From Trileptium ribeirensis (taxonomy: Eukaryota; Nematoda; Enoplea; Enoplida; Thoracostomopsidae): a stretch of 64,000 nt of DNA. Below are positions 11,684 through 23,876 of this stretch, piece after piece; positions within the stretch are counted from its first letter, which is position 1, and every line of letters starts with the position of its first letter. The notes under the pieces are model-generated. The model ran no database searches, had not been told where the DNA came from, and saw nothing but the letters and a program-made list of their open reading frames with translations. The stretch is from the NCBI GenBank assembly GCA_030248225.1, contig JASANE010020434.1:31321-95320 (forward strand). The letters are read 5' to 3'. Both the position numbers and the translations under genes were made by a program.

Positions 11684-13579
11684 GACTTGTAATACAGCTA
11701 ATTTAGCTAAACGTGCGTTAACGCATTTTGATGCACGGTTTTGACTATATAAGCTGTGTTAAAAATTTAGTTATTTTGCGGTATTTGGTGCAATACGGCC
11801 ATTATTATTGTGGTAATTTTTTGATTGAAGGCTATCTTCAGCAGCAACAAAGATTATTTCCGTGGCAACTATTTTGATACTTGTAAATGGCACATATATT
11901 TCTCAACATACCATCTAATGATTTAGTGACAAGCTTGAAATGAACACAAATTGTCAAAATTATACGGATGTTATCAATCATAGGCTCGAAAAATTCAATT
12001 AGCAAGCAACTTTCGACCTGTTGATTACTTTATTTTAATTATGCGCAATTTACAGCAAGAATAGATGAAAATATAATCTTGGTTGTCGGTGCTTAACTTA
12101 TTACTGATTTTCGTTAAGAAAAAACACATGACAGGTCAGTGCTCGACACCATTTAAGACCTTGAGATAATTTCAATATGTCAAAAATATTAAAAGGTTTG
12201 CTTTTAAAATCATTGACTAAAGCTCGAGCATTCAGCAGGATTCTGCATCCGAATTAATACAGATTTGAGGGCATGGTATCACTGATTAATATTAATTTGT
12301 TGCTGGATTTTAACGAAAGGCGCTAGAAATATCAGATAACTTTAAGGAAGCATGAACATAAATTTGGTCTAGTAAACGGTACATGTGTCACCGGAAAGAA
12401 ACTGATATTCCATAAAATTTTGAACTAAATTTGCCTCAAAACTGGACTCAATACCGGGTTCACCGAAAAAATATGAAAAATGACACCATACTTGTTTCTC
12501 ACGTATCCTCTTATATCACAACTTAGAGATTTCACTTTATCTGCAATTTCGTACAAGTGATGCCGAGAATCCTGAATCGAATTGTTACTAGATTTCAATT
12601 TTTAATGATGATTCAGCAGTTTTCGTTCATGTAGCGTAGCTCGTGCAGTCAGATGCATGATCACGTACACACAGAACCTAAGTACCATAGTATACTTAGT
12701 CATTTCAGTAAAATTGCTTAATTCATTCCACACATAGTCATGTTGCAAATAATATTAGAAAGTTTAAACATAAAATGGCAAAAAAACATGATTTACCAGT
12801 AGAAATACGAGCCAGAACATATTCGGAGAAACATTTTCAACCATCGATGAAACCGATCCGACCATCCTTTACTGAGTTATGAAGATTAAAAGCTACTTCG
12901 TGAATTATTTTCACTAACTTATGTGATCTTAATTAAAAGTGTCTGAAGGCAATACAGTATCCAATATTGAAAGTTTGTTACCATTATTATTGCCATAAAT
13001 TAGTTGCTTGAAAAACTAAGCGACTTTGTAAAACCTAAAAGGTGCAAATGTAACTTAATCTTTTATTTTAGTATATTAGCCGATGGTATATAAATTGATG
13101 ATGGTCACGCTAAAGCACTAGAGCAAAGCACGAACGAAGTTTTTCAGAAACAAATGATTTGCAATTAAGTGACACGCTAACCATTTTAAGCATTTGATTA
13201 ATGTTTCTGATATTAAGGTTTGTAATTTATATTTTAGGATTTTTTTAAATTATATGCAGTGAAGGATAGAAGTCTATATTTATCGTAACGATTTTGAGAA
13301 ATATTTACCGAGCCTCGAAATACCGTGAAAATAGGAGTTAGACTAAAGTATAAAATGCAGAAAATGACTGTGAGAAACAAATAGCTATGTAATAAGAAGT
13401 GCTGTTTGCATGTAGACAAAGAATATATCCTTAAAATGCGAATGGTGAAAGCAAAATAAATTTACACCGTGGTGATTATTTGAATTTTGACATATCTAAA
13501 CGTCGCAAAAGAGAACTATATATTTTATGCAATAGGTTCTTTATTTACCGTTGTTTTCTGTAAATGATATCGATTTAGT
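11684..13579. other. Convertase intron, no feature supported
   Basis: AT-rich unique sequence. A 61-codon - frame at 13234-13419 is without recognisable content. Confidence 0.45.
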
Positions 13580-13872
13580 ACAAAAAGGGTGTTTTCAAGG
13601 ATTCGCAACGGTAGTTGAGAATGTTTCTTGCGACGATTTTAATCAAAACCTGCAGCGCTGGGTTCGCTAGCTTACTAACCACTTTCGATATAGGAGTTTC
13701 ATGCAAGGATCGAGCAGCTATTGCGGTATTAGCAATCCTGTCATCCCATGTTATCCTCAATATATCTCACCAGCAGTTGTATTCATACCCTAAGAGAGCC
13801 GCGAGATCAGATTTGTGGTGCGCCCATATTTCACATCCGTAAAGGAGGACGGAGCGAATGGGGGCGTCGTAA
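13580..13872 (-). mobile_element. LINE fragment, C-terminal reverse-transcriptase region
   Basis: On the - strand from 13872 the frame reads YDAPIRSVLLYGCEIWAHHK, then after about 18 codons and an in-frame TGA, DILRITWDDRIANTAI. The R-S-(V/I)-L-L-Y-G-(C)-E-(I/T)-W block followed by I-R-I-x-W-x-D-x-(I/V)-x-N is the signature of the region after the RT catalytic core in many animal non-LTR retrotransposons. It is an isolated, broken 3' fragment inside the convertase intron. The clade cannot be fixed from so short a piece. Confidence 0.75.
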
Positions 13873-14936
13873 AATCTAATCTTTGTGGTGATTGAGATTT
13901 TCTGTGCCGTCAAAACGAGTTCCACAAGGCTGGGAATACTATGCCTTCGAGATACGGGCCTCGATATCCGCGGGGACCCCTATAAATCATACATGCTCAA
14001 GACTCAAGATCCCAATGGGATAGATGGTTTCCCTGAGGATGTGTTACTCCGGTCGGCGGAGGGAAGGGGGTCCTACGCGTTATTGCGTAACCCCCGTACC
14101 CATACGACCACGTATAATATATAGAAAATACTATACTTGAAGATGTTTAGTCTTAAACGTACCGTACAAAACAGTTAGCCATTTACATCGGTCAGATTTT
14201 GAATTATAGCGAAATGTCACAGATTATATAGTATATATATAATGTATATCAATGTTATAGACACTAGCTTTGTGATCTACTTTGTTCATTATTAATGAAA
14301 CATCAAAATTTGGGTCGGCGTTTCGCGCAGAGGAGAGCACTACTCCTCATGGGCTAACCCTCCCGACACTCTACGACCATGTATGAAAGATATATAGAAA
14401 ATACTATATATATACTTGAACACGTTTACTCTTTAACTTGAAGACGTTTTTTAATAAAACATTTTGGCTTCTGCCTTTGAAAATTTTATAATATGTTTTG
14501 TTTGATATGGAACATACAATGTGTATATTGTTCCTCGGTGACGCCTACCCATGTCTCCAATAAGACATAGTATGCCTGCGGTGGCAAAGCACGCTATGAA
14601 GAAGCGAGGGCGCCGCTAAAGGTGAGGGGATGGCGGGATAGGAAAAGTGATGCGGCCGCCTTGCGCGTGTTTTTGACGAAAAGTGGGGGCCGTCCTCTAA
14701 CTGCGTCCCTGTAATCATGAATGTTCATGTTTCAGTTCAATAATTATTGTCTTGAAAAATGCTTTTGCCGAATTATCCTATTACCTAGGGCAAACGAAAC
14801 GATAAATATTTATTGCCACTTATAAAATACAACAGAATTATTCATTGAAACACAGGAAAAATAAACGTCTAGCTTTATTACTTAATATCAAATTTAATTT
14901 AATATTTTAATAAATATTAGCAACAGTATTTTTCAG
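13873..14936. other. Convertase intron with short dispersed repeats
   Basis: Two related patches, about 14098-14160 and 14366-14440, share a CGACCA(C/T)GTAT word, ATATATAGAAAATACTATA, ACTTGAA and GTTTA(G/C)TCTT. They may be ends of a decayed element. A GC-rich patch at 14580-14700 was not identified. Confidence 0.4.
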
Positions 14937-15070
14937 GTACTAAAGCCCAGCTGCTAACAAAACGCAGCCAAGATCAGTCGAATTTCGGATTTCGGTCTTG
15001 GCCTTTTATGTCAGTACATTCTTGGGGTGAAAATCCCGCAGGATGGTGGGAACTGGACGTAATGGATGAG
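14937..15070 (+). CDS. Proprotein convertase exon c (middle of P domain)
   Basis: The acceptor is TATTTTTCAG and the donor GTTAGT. Two bases complete the Gly codon begun in exon b, and 44 codons follow, ending in phase 0. The frame reads TKAQLLTKRSQDQSNFGFRS then WPFMSVHSWGENPAGWWELD. It matches the P-domain core, in which GT(K/R)(S/A)xLL is followed by a basic stretch, GF..W.FM(T/S).H.WGE.P.G.W.L(E/D)V. Exact phase agreement with exons b and d makes the gene model secure. Confidence 0.95.
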
Positions 15071-15304
15071 GTTAGTGCAATATAAGTTTTGCTAACTTTA
15101 GTTTTTCTCATAGAGTTTCTAAACTGAAAAGCCAACCACTAATATTACTTTAGTTTCATCATGGCGGTCAGGATGTGACATTGTTTTCGACTTTTTTAAA
15201 GCTCTACATCATAAGTCATATCGTATATAAGACATGTTTAATACGTCCAGCAACTCTACGTTCTCAGTAATTCAGCCATACGTATTACTATAGTGAGACC
15301 ATCA

Positions 15305-15372
15305 AAAACGGCAACCAACCTGCGATGCGAGACTACCGATGCAATTCCACTACGCCTTTCGGCGTGTGAGTT
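15305..15372 (-). repeat. tRNA-derived repeat, copy 1 of a pair
   Basis: The - strand reads GGCGTAGTGGAATTGCATCG, then a TAGTCTCGCATCGCAGGTTGG stretch resembling displaced A and B boxes. The same stretch recurs, about three-quarters identical by eye, at 18160-18246, which argues for a dispersed SINE-like family. Confidence 0.45.
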
Positions 15373-18159
15373 TTCGTAGTAAATTATATATTAAGTTTGA
15401 CAAACAAGATTGGACAACAATTTGCACATCATTCAAATTAGTTTCAATAAAAGCCAATGTCAGTAGCGTAATGGTCGAATTTGTCGACGATTGAGCGATG
15501 GCGAATATTAAACATCCATGCTCCAAGTGTTGTGACTGCTCTTATTGCACAAATCTGTATCTGAATGATAGAAATGGCATAATTTTAGCGTCAACGGTAT
15601 CAAAAGCTGGTGTTATTAAGTTTACGTTATTTCGTCTTTTTCTTTTATGTATATTACATATATGCAAGGATTATGGTGTCTGTCGTATGTCTATAGCAGT
15701 GTAGGCAGCCGGCATCAACTCTCTCTTTCGGCAGTATTTTGTTTTGTCTGTTTTGTTGCGATTTTCATTAGTCATTATGAATTTTCTTCGGCTTAATCTA
15801 AGGTAACCTAAAGAATAACCTTGCGACCTAAAGTTTACATTAATTCCAATTATTTACTTAAATGGTTCAAAATTCAACAGTTTTCTTTATTTTAGAAAAC
15901 CCAGTGTTGTCGGGTTTTGCTCCATCGCGGCAAGGTTCTCACTAAAAATATAAGCGAGCAGTTCAATGACTTACGGTGGAGGTGAACACAATATAAAATT
16001 TAGTGCGGTTATCATCAACGCTAAAAACAATAAAAAGTCGATGTTTAGATTTCAACATGTAGATGAAAAAACGCAACTTAGACATCAACTACAACTTTCA
16101 AAATAAGCAAATAGTTGAAATCAATGTAAATTTAGATTTTAGTGTTAATGTGTAGATTAGTTTGGATAAACCAATGAAAACTCACAAAACGAATTCGCCG
16201 CACGAATAACCACTATGCTACAGCCAAGACCGACTGCATAGTATCGCAAATAATATATAAGGGATGCCTACGCCGCCGCGTGGTCCTTGGTTGAAGCGCC
16301 AGCTAACCTCATCCCTTTTCTACTTTTTTTATCATACATACGCCTATGACAGTGCGTAAGTAACACAATCGTACATATAGCTTTTGTCATGTAAATATTT
16401 TATCATACAGCTGTGCCACGTAATCCTGTTTAGGCAAGACGTGTAATATTAGAATCGGTATAACTTGCTAACATTGCAAGCTGCTGTGAGCCATATCTTT
16501 TGAAAAAACGTTCGAATTGACAACGCAACTATTATTTATCCAATCTAACGTTTCTACAGCCGAACTTTTCTGTTTCTCTTCTGTATACATTAATTATAAC
16601 TAACTGTACATCGATACCTTATAGACCTATGCGCTAATAGTCGTAAGTCTGTCTGTGTATACGTGTGTGTCGGTAACAGATTTTCCTTATTTGATAATTT
16701 GCCAGTTAATTTTAAAATACTTTATAAGGCATTTAATTCACCCTGCAATTTTTGACAGGTTGCTTGATCTAACGAAGTTGTGTACAATTCGATTTGTCTG
16801 GACGAGCTGAATCGAATGACACCTAAAACTACAAATTTATAATTCGAGATTTTGTCTTAAATCATTACGCTCTAAAACAACCTAAAACAATTAAGTGCGG
16901 AGAAGCAAATTTAGGGCAAAACTGCGTGGTCAGTTCTTTTGGATGCTTAGATTTTTAAACGTCATGCAAGAATAATTGTGTTTCTGTTCCTTGTGCACTG
17001 TAAATGTAACATAATCTGTAAAATAAAGTTGTTCTATAGGCAAGTAGAGAATTACATGTATAAAGCAAATAAGAACGCATTATATGCTCTATGATAATAT
17101 ATACGATGCCATAATCCAGCTAGAGCTATAGTCATCCACCATCAACCTAACCCTACGGTCATCTTCCTTCACTTCCCCGGCTAGGCTTATAAATAAGAAA
17201 TTATCTTGTTAAATCATTTAGTCTGTCATATTTCTGTTGCGTATTCAACATGAGGAAGAGACATCATATCAGTAAGAAAGCGCGGCAGCTAGAAACACTT
17301 CGATTCAAGCTTTGACGCAGCAAAGCACCGATATTAGAGCTCATATTTTAATTATATAGTATTCAATTTTTGTTTCACTATTACCTGCGAGTATCATCGA
17401 CCAACATTGTGCGAGAACATCACTATACTACGCTTTATGGTTGTTTTATGATGTCTAAAATTCCTTTATTTTGAGTTTTAAAGACATGTACATACTAGGA
17501 GTAAATAATTGCAATTAATTGCAATAAATAATTGGTTACTTTCGCAATTAAAATTAATTGGTCAACAAATAATTGATTTGTGATCAACCAGTTAATTTTT
17601 ACAGCCCCTGAACAGTTAATCACAAATCTGATTTGTTCAACATATACACTGCTTTCTAATCGTAAGTCAAGCTAAGCAGTAAAAACGAAACCCATGGACA
17701 CAATGAATACTGAACAACACTGAAATGAAGTGTAGTATGTATTATTTTTGATTCACCAGCCCATACCCTTGAAATTATACGCTAAACATCTTCAAAACGT
17801 TGCGCATTAAAGCGTACATTTTCTGCTCACAATACCGCTATACTAGTACATTCCGTGGTTGGTTTCAGACGTGGACAATACCGTAATAGTAATGCGTAAA
17901 ATAATAATTAGGTATAAATAGTATTGCGTAATATACTATTAAACTTATTAACTACCTCAACTTATCCAATTCGCAAATCATGCTGTAAATTTGAATTAAC
18001 ATTTATTTTTGTCACATCCGTCAGACTTTTATTTAACGTCGTACTTATTATCATTGCCATAATAGCAATGAATTAATGGTAGTCTCTGTATCATATCCTG
18101 CATATCCTGCAATATATTAAATAATTTATAACAAATATGGTTAAATTATTAGTCTCAGT
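15373..18159. other. Convertase intron, mostly unique sequence
   Basis: Contains a 68-codon Cys-rich + frame at 15498-15704 without splice support, and a self-complementary AT-rich patch at 17505-17635 built from AATTAATTG/CAATTAATT words. No gene is supported. Confidence 0.4.
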
Positions 18160-18246
18160 TGTTGTGGTGAAACCGCCGGTCAAATACGGGTACCGACCTG
18201 TGATACGAGACTATGGGCAAATTCCGCTACGCCATTTGACGTTGTG
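18160..18246 (-). repeat. tRNA-derived repeat, copy 2 of a pair
   Basis: The - strand reads TGGCGTAGCGGAATTTGCCC, then TAGTCTCGTATCACAGGTCGG, matching 15305-15372. Related copies at two intron positions support a dispersed tRNA-derived repeat; its full boundaries are unclear. Confidence 0.45.
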
Positions 18247-18984
18247 GACACTATGCATACACCAACAATATCTTAAGGAAACACAACACAGTGTACACTA
18301 TGAAACAGAAATACATATAAAAGAGGAACGCATATAGAAAGCAATTTGTACCTTAACCTCGCGATCCATGTGGCACGAAATCATTTTGTTTATCTTATAA
18401 AGATTTAACTACAACGTGTCCAAATTCACGATGGTATTTATGCGAAATTTCTGAAAGGAGATCTGTAAATATTTTTGGCACTAACGGCTTATATAACAAT
18501 TCATTACACACAATTCATCTTTACAAAGGACTTGTATATCAATATATTATAGTGAATTCCGTCATTTCTTCAATGCAGAGCATAGCATTGGGGGCATGTT
18601 TGTTCACTACACATTTAGAGCTCGCAAGACTAAATCCTTTTACTTGGTACACACAATGTTTTCGTCTATAAGGTTTTAGATATGTTCACAATATTACTGC
18701 ACATGTTTACATGGTTTGTATAAGTTTTGCGCATATTAGCTGCTGTGACTTATTTTTTATAAGGAAAAATGATCTTATCTCTGAGTGTCTATCCTTATGT
18801 TACCAGGACACAATTACTTTTGGACATAGCAACTTCTTCAATAATACTTTTACAGTGTGAATCTAACACCGGTTAAACACGTAACTAAACTTGTTACTAA
18901 TATGTCTACAAGTTGTCGCCATCGTGATAAACGAATATGCTAGTATTTGAACATAGAATGGAACAGAAGATTTGTATATGTGTT

Positions 18985-19095
18985 AAATTAAAATACACAT
19001 TGAAAAACTTAAATTAAAAATACACATTGAAAACTTAAATTAAAAATACACATTGAAAACTTAAATTAAAAATACACATTGAAAACTTGAAAACC
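18985..19095. repeat. 30-bp minisatellite just upstream of exon d
   Basis: About four copies of AATACACATTGAAAACTTAA plus ATTAAA, period about 29-30 bp. It ends some 40 bp before the acceptor of exon d and so occupies the likely branch-point neighbourhood. Confidence 0.9.
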
Positions 19096-19132
19096 AACTT
19101 AGGTTTTTATACCAAATAATTTGCACTTTTAG

Positions 19133-19282
19133 GCAAGCCGCGACGGTCTCGACAAAGGAAGCGTCAACAATATAACTCTAATTTTATATGGAACAACCGA
19201 GCAACCGAAACACTATCAAAAGGATCGTAATTACAATATGAACTATAATCGGATACGGAATCGGGACTTGGATAGTGATAGT
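19133..19282 (+). CDS. Proprotein convertase exon d (end of P domain and linker)
   Basis: The acceptor is TGCACTTTTAG and the donor a consensus GTAAGT, giving exactly 50 codons, phase 0 at both ends. It begins ASRDGLDKGS and contains NNITLILYGTTEQ, the closing strand of the P domain (consensus L-x-L-x-G-T), with an N-glycosylation sequon NIT. The last ~25 residues, starting PKHYQKDRN, are hydrophilic, Asn/Asp/Arg-rich and unlike any Cys-rich furin repeat, so they look like a linker. No Cys-rich domain exon was recognised after it in the window. Confidence 0.9.
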
Positions 19283-19738
19283 GTAAGTTGGTATGGGGAA
19301 GTAAGCACTTAACAGGGGCTACTCCAACCCCACCGCTGAGACTTGGCCCTCCTCTGCCCCCCACCCCCACCCCGATACCCTGGTCTGTCCCCTAAGGGTT
19401 CCATCCGCTCCCCCACCCCAGCCTTCGCTACAAGCAACATTATTGTAAAAATAGTGGAAATTTGGGAAAAATTGGGATCAAATTGACAAAAGTTGTCAAA
19501 CTTTTATCACCACCCCTACCCGCCATCCTCCGAAACGCCCTCCTCACCCGCGACCGCGGCTGCCCCCTATTGGGACGTCAGAGCGTCAGTATGTATGATA
19601 GAGATAATTATCTTCATTCTTATCTTCATAGAGAGTAGAAATAATCTTCATAGGACTATTATAATATAGTAAAAGTATATATGGTTTGCGCATCACAAAT
19701 CCTTACGTATTGTCATTTTATAAGAACCTGTGTAACCA
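19283..19738. other. C-rich intron patch
   Basis: Runs such as CCCCCCACCCCCACCCC at 19355-19375 and further C-rich blocks to 19565. No coding feature. The opposite strand would be G-rich with quadruplex potential. Confidence 0.6.
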
Positions 19739-20176
19739 TATTTTCGATCTGCGTTAAGAATCGTTACTATTAAAACTGCAATGACACAAAAGCCTACTGA
19801 TATTACCCTAGTACCATTACTAGGCTTGTCGTTGTCTGATTTAAAAACGAAGAAACCTTCGTCTCCTATTTTGTACAGGAAAGGTCATAGTTTGTCTCTT
19901 GACATTCACACTATAAGTGTTCATCACTGTCCAAAACCAAAATTCGATGAGACTATTGACGACACGTGTCCACGTAAAACTATTAATATTCAATGTCGTG
20001 ATTCCAAATTGTGTACCGCAACAAGCACGCATATACTTTCAGGACTGCATAGAGTACATACGGACGTCATTCCTACCTCAAAAATAACTCCCCATCCACC
20101 TGCCTTCAACAATAGAGTTTTAATATCTTCTCCCATGCAAATAATTTTTAGTAAAGCAAAAATATCTTCCACATGA
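19739..20176 (+). CDS. Open region of 146 codons, possible exon, unidentified
   Basis: Open on the + strand from just after a TAA at 19736-19738 to a TGA at 20174-20176, long for this base composition. From the ATG at 19781 it gives 131 residues rich in Ser/Thr/Pro/Lys with four Cys in the middle (HHCPKPKF, DDTCPRK, NIQCRD, KLCTA). An AG at 19791-19792 would put it in phase 0, as exon d requires, but lacks a pyrimidine tract. It could be a C-terminal exon of the convertase or chance. Confidence 0.3.
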   Translation, partial: YFRSALRIVTIKTAMTQKPTDITLVPLLGLSLSDLKTKKPSSPILYRKGHSLSLDIHTISVHHCPKPKFDETIDDTCPRKTINIQCRDSKLCTATSTHILSGLHRVHTDVIPTSKITPHPPAFNNRVLISSPMQIIFSKAKISST

Positions 20177-20743
20177 TATCCCTGTTCACGGATCGAGACG
20201 TAATGCAAGGTTAACTTTATTAATCACACGACATGTCGTTGTTTGTCCACATACAAGATCCGTAATACCGTCAACGATACCTTGTACACCATCATCATTT
20301 TTAGTATAATTTTATATGGTGTCCAGAACACCAACAAATTTATTCTATGGTATACACAGGTAAATTCGATTTAATGAAGACGACGGTGTTATTGAAAGAC
20401 TATTTTTCGCGTTATAGAAATACAATGTAGGGCAAGATTCTTGTAGGTACTCTCATGCAACAATATTAACGGCAGATTGTACATGATACTAAGGACATGA
20501 TGTGACAGAATTTGAGATTTTACATAGTAATTTTCACGCCTTTTATTTAAAAACTATATAAAATAATGGGTGTCAGCGACGCTGTAGTATATATACTGTA
20601 CATGACGTCTGTCATACTGTCGTTTATATTTACATAGTTAAGTGACGTAAACATATCTAAAAAGACGAAGCCCTTATATTTCATAATAAACAGATTCCGC
20701 TTTGTCACCGCAGTCAGCTTATTAAAAATACCATCCAGGACTG
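20177..20743. other. No feature recognised
   Basis: AT-rich sequence between the open region and the MITE. A 67-codon - frame at 20547-20750 runs into the MITE and has no splice context. Confidence 0.4.
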
Positions 20744-20955
20744 GGCCCATGTAAACTTTAAGGGCGGAAGTATAATGCAGGCCATGCCGTTCTCGATATA
20801 CTAAGCCTAAGCCTTAGTCTTAGCCTAAGCTAAGGTCTCTATATAAGCCATGTACTAAGCCTAAGCCTAAGTCGTGGGGCTGCCGCCCCCGAACCCCCAC
20901 TCTAAGCTGTTCTTTCTAACGTTATAACGTCCGGCCCCTAAAGTTCACATGGGCC
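20744..20955. mobile_element. MITE family A, copy 2 (both ends present)
   Basis: GGCCCATGTAAACTTTA at the left is mirrored by TAAAGTTCACATGGGCC at the right. The body matches 7684-7875, including CCTAAGCCTTAGTCTTAGCC and GGGGCTGCCGCCCC. About 212 bp and non-coding. A target duplication could not be fixed. Confidence 0.88.
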
Positions 20956-22194
20956 TGTGCTGCTCCATAAACAGAAAAAATCTAGATTTGACAAATATCA
21001 CGTTTTAAATAGAAGCCAGCTAATATGAACCGCCAAACAGCCAAAAATATATCTAATACTGAGTTAAATTTTGGTGATGAGTTTTCTAAAGTTTTGCTGG
21101 CTTCCAACAATTAATAAAGCGATATTGACTATTATGCGTCAGTGTATATTTGGCGCATCTCTTTTATATCGAACCATTAAAATTGCGAAACCACAGTAAT
21201 ATTATCACTTACCCAATGTTTTAGTGTTTGTGGCTTTGAAGTAAGTATCAGGAATTTTGCGCTGCTAAAGTTCACCGCTTCTACCTTGAGTGTTCCCACT
21301 CTTCCAACTTGAGTAAATATATATACCATTCTCAAAACGCACTAGCTACTCCTTCATTCTTCCACGGTTGCAAAATTTAAATTCTAGCTGCAGGTTTTTC
21401 CCAGCGTCCTGCTTGCTGCCTATCCTAGACATAAAACTGGAATTCCAAGAAGTGCTTCTTCTTTTTTGCAAAGACTATAGGCAACGTATTCCAGAAGCAC
21501 TATTTACATAAACTCCAAAATTTTAGTGGTTGCTTTCGTACTCGCAACTGTACGAATTGCTTTGCCAGGCAGGATTTTGTCACCGTCTGCCACGGAACTA
21601 AACCCGAGCTTGTCTAGCTGCGATTAGCTATTATGACGTTTTAGGGCCGAGCCGGGCATTGCAAATATATTAGCTAATAGTAAAGTACGGTTGCAAAACT
21701 TTCACAATTCCGAAATCGGATCTAACAGCCAGAAATATAATCACGGTAATTGAAAATCGGGAAAAATGGAAATTGGTCATACATACGGTTGTACAGTCGT
21801 AAAACATCCTTCCAGCAACAATAGTTTAGTATTAATATAAGAACGAGCGTGTTTTACATAGCTAATAGATTGGCTTTTAGAAGGTGCCTAAACAAATATA
21901 TTAAAAGTAGTGATATATACATATTCATTTTAAATATATTTATGCGAGTTCTTTTCAGTATTTGCTTTTTCGGACTAGGGCTAATTATTTACTCCGTAAG
22001 ACAATCTGCTAACCTGAACGCAGTAAATATTTTTCAATAGTCTATCACTGCTATCAAACCCTGACACATAGCCGCTGCGACAAGTACAAACGTGCTAGCG
22101 TAGCTTAGCAATTTATTTTATGTATGAAGGCCAGAATGGGCTGAACCTTTTTGACACGGGCCGGAAGTGGCTCTGTTTCAGAATTCGGCCCTAA
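20956..22194. other. No feature recognised
   Basis: Unique AT-rich sequence. A 63-codon + frame at 21849-22040 includes a hydrophobic run but has no splice or start context that would make it credible. Confidence 0.4.
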
Positions 22195-22704
22195 TGTGGC
22201 GTTCACGTTATAATGTCCCCGCTGTTTGGAACTTTTGACCCCCTGTAGTCGCGACCCTACCGTATAGACAGTCAGGGTGACACCCATACTGTAAATCAAA
22301 TGCCGAGGGTGTACGACACACCCTTAGCTACTAAATTTTTTCTAGACAGTGTCGTACACACCCTTAGCTACCAATTTGGCGCGAATTAACTATAACGGAC
22401 ACCGTCTGTAGCGAATGCGGTTTATTAGTCAACTGTCCTGTGGAGTTTTTCCTAAATTCTCGATATTTGTATCTAGCCCATATGAACATTGCTCAAATAA
22501 TTCCGAACAGTGTCAATAAAACTGCCAGAAGACACGGTGTGCCTGACATTGTCGGCAAGTGGTAGTACGCGTAACTAGCTACCGTTGAAAAAATTTATTA
22601 AAAACATGGGGGTGTCTAAGACACCCTGTTGTCAACAGTGTGTCTGACACTGTGTGGGGTACATAGGTTCCAAACGTTGGGGACATTATAACGTGAACGC
22701 CGCA
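22195..22704. mobile_element. MITE family B with about 37-bp inverted ends, TAA target duplication
   Basis: The left end TGTGGCGTTCACGTTATAAT and the right end (reverse complement) TGCGGCGTTCACGTTATAAT continue as inverted repeats through TGTCCCC and GTTTGGAAC. By eye 34 of 38 positions match. TAA flanks both ends. Inside, GTACGACACACCCTTAGCTAC and GTCGTACACACCCTTAGCTAC are a near-identical pair. No transposase frame. A TAA or TA duplication would suit PIF/Harbinger- or Tc1-like elements. Confidence 0.85.
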
Positions 22705-23660
22705 TAAGTGTACACATCTTAAAGTAAATGATGCAATAGTTATACATCCCGGTCTCAATGACTCATAATTTCACCTCTCGAGAGATGGTAAGGAGAGCAA
22801 CAGACGTTCAAAAATGACCTACTGCAACGACGCCACATGTCGCTACAGATTTCACATTGGACCACGTAACGTTAGGGAAAAAGATTGGTACCGCCGGCTG
22901 TACAACAGCTGACAATGTTGTTTTTTGATTTTAATATTTACCATATTTTCATCACTGTCATATCATATGATATATCTGATGAAGTGTAATGAAATTATAC
23001 TTAGAAATAAACCTAAATCGTGTGGGATAAATAAGTGGTAGCTTTAACCTTGACAAACTAAATTAAAACGAGGTTCAGAGAAAAACTAATTATTTAGGTA
23101 GTCTCTCTGATTAGCCAAATGTCTCAATGGACTTCCGCTATCCATAAGAGAAATTGCCAAATTTTCAATAACGTATCTTCGCAGAATGGCAATCCTAAGT
23201 CAGTGCATGCTTTTCTAACTGGTTTTGATTTATAAACCCAGTATATAACAGTAGCTTTTGGGATTTTGTAAAAGACAGGTTTTAATTAGGCTCAGTCTGA
23301 GCCACGTCTCACTTAGACAGGATAAAATATAACGCACTCACTGAATCATACAATTTTATGAGTCTAGAAAGGACTCCCCGAGTCCACTCTATGTGCGTAT
23401 ATCATGGTTGTTTTGTCAAAATGACGAGCTGAATCGTATAAAAATTTGTAGTCAGAATTTTGTCATCGGCATTCACAGTTTAGCGGACGAGAATATAGAT
23501 TCCGTGATGTTCGAATGCCATTTGCGTATGAGTACATTAGCGTAATTCGCATGTATGTTTGCATTCAGCAAATGAAATGCTGAATCGCTTGGGCTTACGG
23601 TCTATCAATGTATGATATGATAAAAAAGTGTGACTGTTCTATTTGTTTCTGTATTGCAAG
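22705..23660. other. No feature recognised
   Basis: Unique sequence preceding the next candidate exon. The acceptor at 23661 follows a T-rich tract, CTATTTGTTTCTGTATTGCAAG. Confidence 0.4.
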
Positions 23661-23828
23661 TCGTGTCCACATGTAAGGAAAATTCGTGATTTGCGTACGA
23701 ACATCGCTTTTAAGGTCGAGAGAAAGAATAACCCAAGCTACAGTGGGCTCACTGATGAGTCAAATTCTGACTCAAAGTTTCCACAGTCCAGTTTTCCAGT
23801 TTTCATAGGTTTACATCTGATATTGCTC
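23661..23828 (+). CDS. Candidate exon e, possibly convertase C-terminal region
   Basis: A T-rich tract ending GCAAG precedes TCG, and 56 codons run to a GTATAG donor, phase 0 on both sides as exon d would require. It begins SCPHVRKIRDLRTN, has a hydrophilic Ser/Asp/Glu centre, and ends in a hydrophobic stretch SSFPVFIGLHLILL. Without splicing the frame would stop two codons later at TAG. The stretch is short for a transmembrane helix. Assignment to the convertase is inferred only from strand, order and phase. Confidence 0.4.
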
Positions 23829-23876
23829 GTATAGCCATCTATTTCGCTTGCTTCATTATATAAGGACTAATTTCAG

